64,000 nt of DNA, from the NCBI RefSeq assembly GCF_003583365.1, contig NZ_QXED01000016.1, forward strand, positions 1 to 64,000, written 5' to 3'. The DNA is from Fibrisoma montanum (lineage in GTDB: Bacteria; Bacteroidota; Bacteroidia; Cytophagales; Spirosomataceae). A model generated the notes under the pieces. The model saw nothing but the letters and a program-made list of their open reading frames with translations. It was not told the DNA's origin and searched no databases. Shown one piece after another: positions 61,095 through 64,000 of the stretch. The position numbers were made by a program, and so were the translations under genes. Within the stretch, counting starts at the first letter, position 1; each line of letters starts with the position of its first letter.

Positions 61095-62039
61095 ATGATC
61101 GTTACGCTCACGCTCAACCCAGCCGTGGATATCAGCATGACCCTGGATCGGCTGATTCCCGAACACAAGCTGCCTTGCTCGCAGCCGCGCTACGATGCCG
61201 GTGGTGGTGGCATTAATGTTTCCAAAGCCATTCACCGACTGGGTGGTCAGTCGCTCGCGCTGTTTACGGCCGGCGGCACCACTGGCCTGAACCTGGAAGG
61301 ACTCGTTGAAGCCGAGGGGATTACGTACCAGATTATCGGTATCGAATCCATCACCCGTGAATCGTACGTCGTTACGGAAACCAGCACCAACAACCAGTAC
61401 CGGTTCGGAACGCCCGGCCCGGTGCTGACGCCCGCCGAAGCGGCCTGCTGTCTGGCCCGCGTGGAAACCCTGCCGGCTATGGTCGACTACCTCGTTGCCA
61501 GCGGGAGTCTGCCGCCCGGCCTGCCGACTGATTTTTACGCGGAGATTGCTCACTACGCTAAATCCCACAACATCCGGCTGGTACTCGATACGGCCGGTGA
61601 ACCACTGCGGGCGGCTCTGGAGACAGGCGTTTTTCTGATCAAACCTAACGTCGGCGAACTGGCTGCTCTGCTTGGTGTGGACCAACTCGAACCGGATCAG
61701 ATCGGGGAAGCCGCTACGGCCCTGATTCAGGCTGGTAAGTGCGAACTGGTGGCGGTGTCGCTCGGTCCGCGGGGGGCTATGCTCGTGAGCGCCGATGGGC
61801 AGGAATACGTTCAGGCACCGCCCGTTCGAAAGATGAGTACCGTGGGGGCCGGCGACAGCCTCGTGGGCGGCCTTGTGTATGCGTTGTCGCAGGGACGCTC
61901 ATCGGCCGACGCCATTCGCCTGGGCGTTGCCTGCGGCACGGCGGCCACCATGAACGCCGGCACCGAACTGTTCCATGCTGAGGACGCCGAGCGGCTGCTG
62001 GCCTGGATCAACCGACAACAGACTGTTGAACCGGTCTAA
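61095..62039 (+). CDS. PfkB-family sugar-phosphate kinase (1-phosphofructokinase/6-phosphofructokinase II type)
   Basis: 314 residues. The opening MIVTLTLNPAVDISMTLDRL and GGGGINVSKAIHRLGG is that of the FruK/PfkB/LacC branch; the catalytic signature is VGAGDSLVGG near 255, with NVGELAALLG in the middle. The three substrates of this branch (fructose-1-P, fructose-6-P, tagatose-6-P) cannot be separated by eye. The start ATG is preceded by an A+T-rich stretch with a TATCTTTA near-box. A 26-bp hairpin follows. Confidence 0.9.
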   Translation: MIVTLTLNPAVDISMTLDRLIPEHKLPCSQPRYDAGGGGINVSKAIHRLGGQSLALFTAGGTTGLNLEGLVEAEGITYQIIGIESITRESYVVTETSTNNQYRFGTPGPVLTPAEAACCLARVETLPAMVDYLVASGSLPPGLPTDFYAEIAHYAKSHNIRLVLDTAGEPLRAALETGVFLIKPNVGELAALLGVDQLEPDQIGEAATALIQAGKCELVAVSLGPRGAMLVSADGQEYVQAPPVRKMSTVGAGDSLVGGLVYALSQGRSSADAIRLGVACGTAATMNAGTELFHAEDAERLLAWINRQQTVEPV

Positions 62040-62063
62040 AACAGGGGCTATTTCATGGGTATA

Positions 62064-62119
62064 ACAACAGGCAAACCAGCGGTTGATTTGCACAAATCAA
62101 CCGCTGGTTTGCCTGTTGT
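62064..62119. terminator. 26-bp perfect hairpin between convergent genes
   Basis: Arms 62064-62089 and 62094-62119 are exact complements with a 4-base loop (GCAC). It lies between the kinase gene and the convergent cation transporter gene, and most likely ends both. The stem is much longer than an ordinary terminator and lacks a T-run. Confidence 0.85.
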
Positions 62120-62123
62120 GTAA

Positions 62124-62771
62124 TTAGCAGTGACCGCAGCAGGTCGCAGCACCCCTGGTTTTTTCAAAACTCTCCTGCCCTTCTCTGAATGAAAACCAGG
62201 CCAGGCCAATCATACCAGCCGCATCAATGTAGGGTACATGAACTAGTTCGTAGAGGACACTTGACGCCAGCAGCACCAGCGACATATACACGCATACCAT
62301 CGTGCATTTGCCATCGGCGATGATGGCAGCCGAGGCAAGGCGCTGGCCGGTTCGAATTTTCCATCTGGCCAGCACCCGCATGATGGCAATTGAAAGCACC
62401 GACACCAGAATTCCGGCTACGGTTGTGTCGGGTTGCCGGCCTTCGCTGATGCTTACTACGGCCCCAGACAGCAGCCCCGCTACCAGCAGGTAAAAACAGG
62501 TGCCGGTACTCTGCAGGGCCAGTTTCTCAAAGCGCCCCCGGCCGGCGTTGCCGTACCGGCGCAACCGGGCGATCATGGCCAGGATACCCACCCCGGAAAT
62601 GACTTCAATGAAGCTATCGACACCAAACCCCGCCAGCGTCAGGGCTTCGTCCTGAACGCCGAAGTAAAGCGAGACGAACCCTTCGCCGAGGTTATACAGT
62701 ACGGTAAAGACAGCCAGGCCAATCGCTACGTTCCACCCGTTCTGCACGGGCATCATACGGGTCGTTTCCAT
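62124..62771 (-). CDS. cation transporter of the CDF type (heavy-metal efflux-like)
   Basis: 215 residues from METTRMMPVQ. Five or six hydrophobic segments; the family segments are GFGVDSFIEVISG (second helix, metal Asp), and DGKCTMVCVYMS and DAAGMIGLAWFSFREG (later helices). It lacks the cytosolic C-terminal domain of FieF. The C-terminus ends CCGHC, a likely metal-binding tail. It is shorter than classical CDF and closer to the small cation-transporter proteins found with metal resistance genes. Confidence 0.78.
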   Translation of the reverse strand: METTRMMPVQNGWNVAIGLAVFTVLYNLGEGFVSLYFGVQDEALTLAGFGVDSFIEVISGVGILAMIARLRRYGNAGRGRFEKLALQSTGTCFYLLVAGLLSGAVVSISEGRQPDTTVAGILVSVLSIAIMRVLARWKIRTGQRLASAAIIADGKCTMVCVYMSLVLLASSVLYELVHVPYIDAAGMIGLAWFSFREGQESFEKTRGAATCCGHC

Positions 62772-62872
62772 AGTACGGAAACATTGACAGGTCAGAAATG
62801 ATTTTTTTGGGAATGATATACTTATGTAACCCAAAATTAATGCTTATCTTTGTCTTACAAAGGCAAAGAGCC

Positions 62873-63805
62873 ATGTGTAAGAAGAAAAGTGTCACCGATT
62901 TAAGAGATTTTGATAGCTTCTTTGAACTTGTCAATTACTTTGATACTGAGGAAAAGTGCGTACAATATTTTGCACAATTACGCTGGAACGGCATTCCTCA
63001 ATGCCCTTATTGTGAACATGAACACGTTTACGAACTAAAGGGTAAAACCAAACGCTGGAAATGCGCTAATTGCCGCCAACAGTTCAGTGTTCGCGTAGGT
63101 ACTATCTTTGAAGATAGTAAGATTTCGCTCCGTAAGTGGCTCTTTGCCATATACTTAGCTACAGCCCATAAGAAAGGCATATCATCGCACCAGCTTTCTC
63201 GTGATATTAAGGTTACGCAAAAAACGGCATGGTTCATGCTCCAGCGTATTCGCCTTGCGTTTGCACCAGAGGACGTACAATTAACGGATGTTGTTGAGGT
63301 TGACGAAACGTTTGTTGGTGGTAAGGAAGCCAATAAGCACAAGTCAAAACGTACGCCCGGCACACAAGGCCGTAGCACCAAAACAAAGACTCCTGTTTTG
63401 GGGGTTATTCAACGAGACGGTAAAGTTTACGCGGTTCCTGTAGAAAACACGAAGGGAGCCACAATTTTGCCTATAATTGTTTCAAAAGTTGAAGCAGGTG
63501 CACGAGTATATACCGACGAATACTATCCTTATAGGGCTTTAGGTAAGCGGTATGAACATTCATACGTGCAACACAGTGCCGATCAATACGTGGACGGTGT
63601 AGTACACTCTAACAGTATGGAATCGTTTTGGGCGTTCTTTAAAAGAGGGATTATTGGTATTTACCATCATGCTAGTAAAAAGCATTTAGGTTTGTACGTA
63701 AATGAGTTTACCTTCCGTTATAACAACCGTAAAATGAGTGAAGGCTCGCGGTTTGATGTATTTTTAGCCAATAAAACAATAAGTGTATTACTTACAAGAA
63801 ATTGA
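62873..63805 (+). CDS. IS1595-family (ISXO2-like) transposase
   Basis: 310 residues from MCKKKSVTDL. An N-terminal zinc ribbon has CPYC and CANC (about 44-67), and the ISXO2-like DDE domain shows Asp144 in VEVDETFVGGKE, Asp215 in YTDEYYPY and a third residue in HSNSMESFW (Glu250 or the Asn before it), then the closing FRYNNR. The frame is intact, so the element may be active. The A+T content is above that of the host genes, fitting recent transfer. Confidence 0.93.
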   Translation: MCKKKSVTDLRDFDSFFELVNYFDTEEKCVQYFAQLRWNGIPQCPYCEHEHVYELKGKTKRWKCANCRQQFSVRVGTIFEDSKISLRKWLFAIYLATAHKKGISSHQLSRDIKVTQKTAWFMLQRIRLAFAPEDVQLTDVVEVDETFVGGKEANKHKSKRTPGTQGRSTKTKTPVLGVIQRDGKVYAVPVENTKGATILPIIVSKVEAGARVYTDEYYPYRALGKRYEHSYVQHSADQYVDGVVHSNSMESFWAFFKRGIIGIYHHASKKHLGLYVNEFTFRYNNRKMSEGSRFDVFLANKTISVLLTRN

Positions 63806-63861
63806 TTGGAAAAACGAATTAAATGTCGTAATATAAGTCAAATCTGTATTTCATTACAGCT

Positions 63862-64000
63862 ATGAAAACTACGGCAGAAATGATTGGATTAAGGTTCGTT
63901 GGTGAAGGTATTAATCCAAAAAACTTAACGGTAAAAGAATTAGCTAAACTATCTTCAAGTTTAGAAGACACGATATTGTCTATTGTTCAAGAAGAACATC
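63862..64000 (+). CDS. partial gene after the transposase, cut by the window edge
   Basis: ATG at 63862 opens a frame with no stop for the 46 codons left (MKTTAEMIGLRFVGEG...). It is helical in its later part (VKELAKLSSSLEDTILS). It starts 56 bases after the transposase and has the same A+T-rich style, so it may be a passenger gene of the element. No function can be given. Confidence 0.6.
   Translation, partial: MKTTAEMIGLRFVGEGINPKNLTVKELAKLSSSLEDTILSIVQEEH

Larger units (their letters stand above)
62798..64000 (+). mobile_element. IS1595-type element, left part, running off the window
   Basis: A transposase gene and a further small gene in A+T-rich DNA unlike the genes before. The left end must lie between the cation transporter's promoter and the transposase; I could not find the terminal repeat because the right end is outside the window. 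Confidence 0.6.

Noticed and set aside
1-64000. CRISPR array, tRNA or rRNA genes
   Set aside because: No regularly spaced exact repeats and no cloverleaf or rRNA-like segments were noticed when reading the gaps; a covariance-model search was not possible here.

Overview
The window looks like chromosomal DNA from a Bacteroidota bacterium, most likely a Cytophagales genus of the Spirosoma type. The signs are a SusC/SusD pair, a subtilase with a type IX secretion tail, a DUF5916 outer-membrane protein, a head-GIN (DUF2807) protein, promoters of the Bacteroidota form TTG-n19-TAnnTTTG, little sign of Shine-Dalgarno leaders, and a fairly GC-rich background. Three stretches are clearly richer in A+T and look acquired or fast evolving: about 28.4-30.9 kb, 35.7-37.6 kb and 62.8 kb to the end. 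The genus is an inference. No rRNA, tRNA or CRISPR array was seen.

Layout. 0.1-12.6 kb is a nitrate assimilation island: nirB (minus), then cobA for siroheme, an outer-membrane porin, narK, a nasA fused to a NirB-like reductase module, a rubredoxin protein built on a nitrite/sulfite-reductase scaffold that has lost most of its cofactor cysteines, and a nitrate-reductase-associated protein. 12.6-22.3 kb holds housekeeping and metabolic genes (2-hydroxyacid dehydrogenase, pdxA, yicC, a 3-methyladenine glycosylase, a GDSL esterase, an AddB-like nuclease, an SDR). 22.3-28.4 kb is a SusC/SusD nutrient locus with a secreted EEP hydrolase. 28.4-30.9 kb is an A+T-rich patch of small orphan genes and repeats. 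31-35.7 kb carries a DUF5916 protein, miaE and a yellow/MRJP-like lipoprotein. 35.8-37.6 kb is a BlaI/BlaR1-like regulator pair with visible operator dyads. 37.7-42.8 kb has msrA, an unrecognised three-gene cassette (two coiled-coil proteins and a membrane-anchored Ppx/actin-fold protein) and small secreted proteins. 43.2-49.4 kb is a signalling cluster (USP, four-helix membrane protein, CheY-CRP regulator, cytosolic histidine kinase, PAS-like protein, UbiA-family protein, single-domain regulator). 49.5-53.5 kb has small exported proteins, a T9SS subtilase, a macrodomain protein and a MarR regulator. 53.8-59.2 kb is a TonB receptor followed by ACP, fasciclin, a serine-less ACP, a catalytically dead squalene/phytoene-synthase paralogue and an intact one. 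59.3-62.8 kb holds a DUF2807 protein, an SDR, a PfkB kinase and a cation transporter. An IS1595-type transposase closes the window.

Two themes stand out. First, active and inactive versions of a protein occur together: ACP with and without its serine, prenyl synthase with and without its aspartates, and NirB beside a heme-less NirB-like scaffold. Second, there are several families of long inverted repeats made of short repeated words (GGAGGAAA, GAATGATT, GTTTGTAG, GGGGCAGG). They lie between genes but also run over stop codons and into reading frames, and in two places they leave neighbouring genes in one frame with a single stop codon between them.
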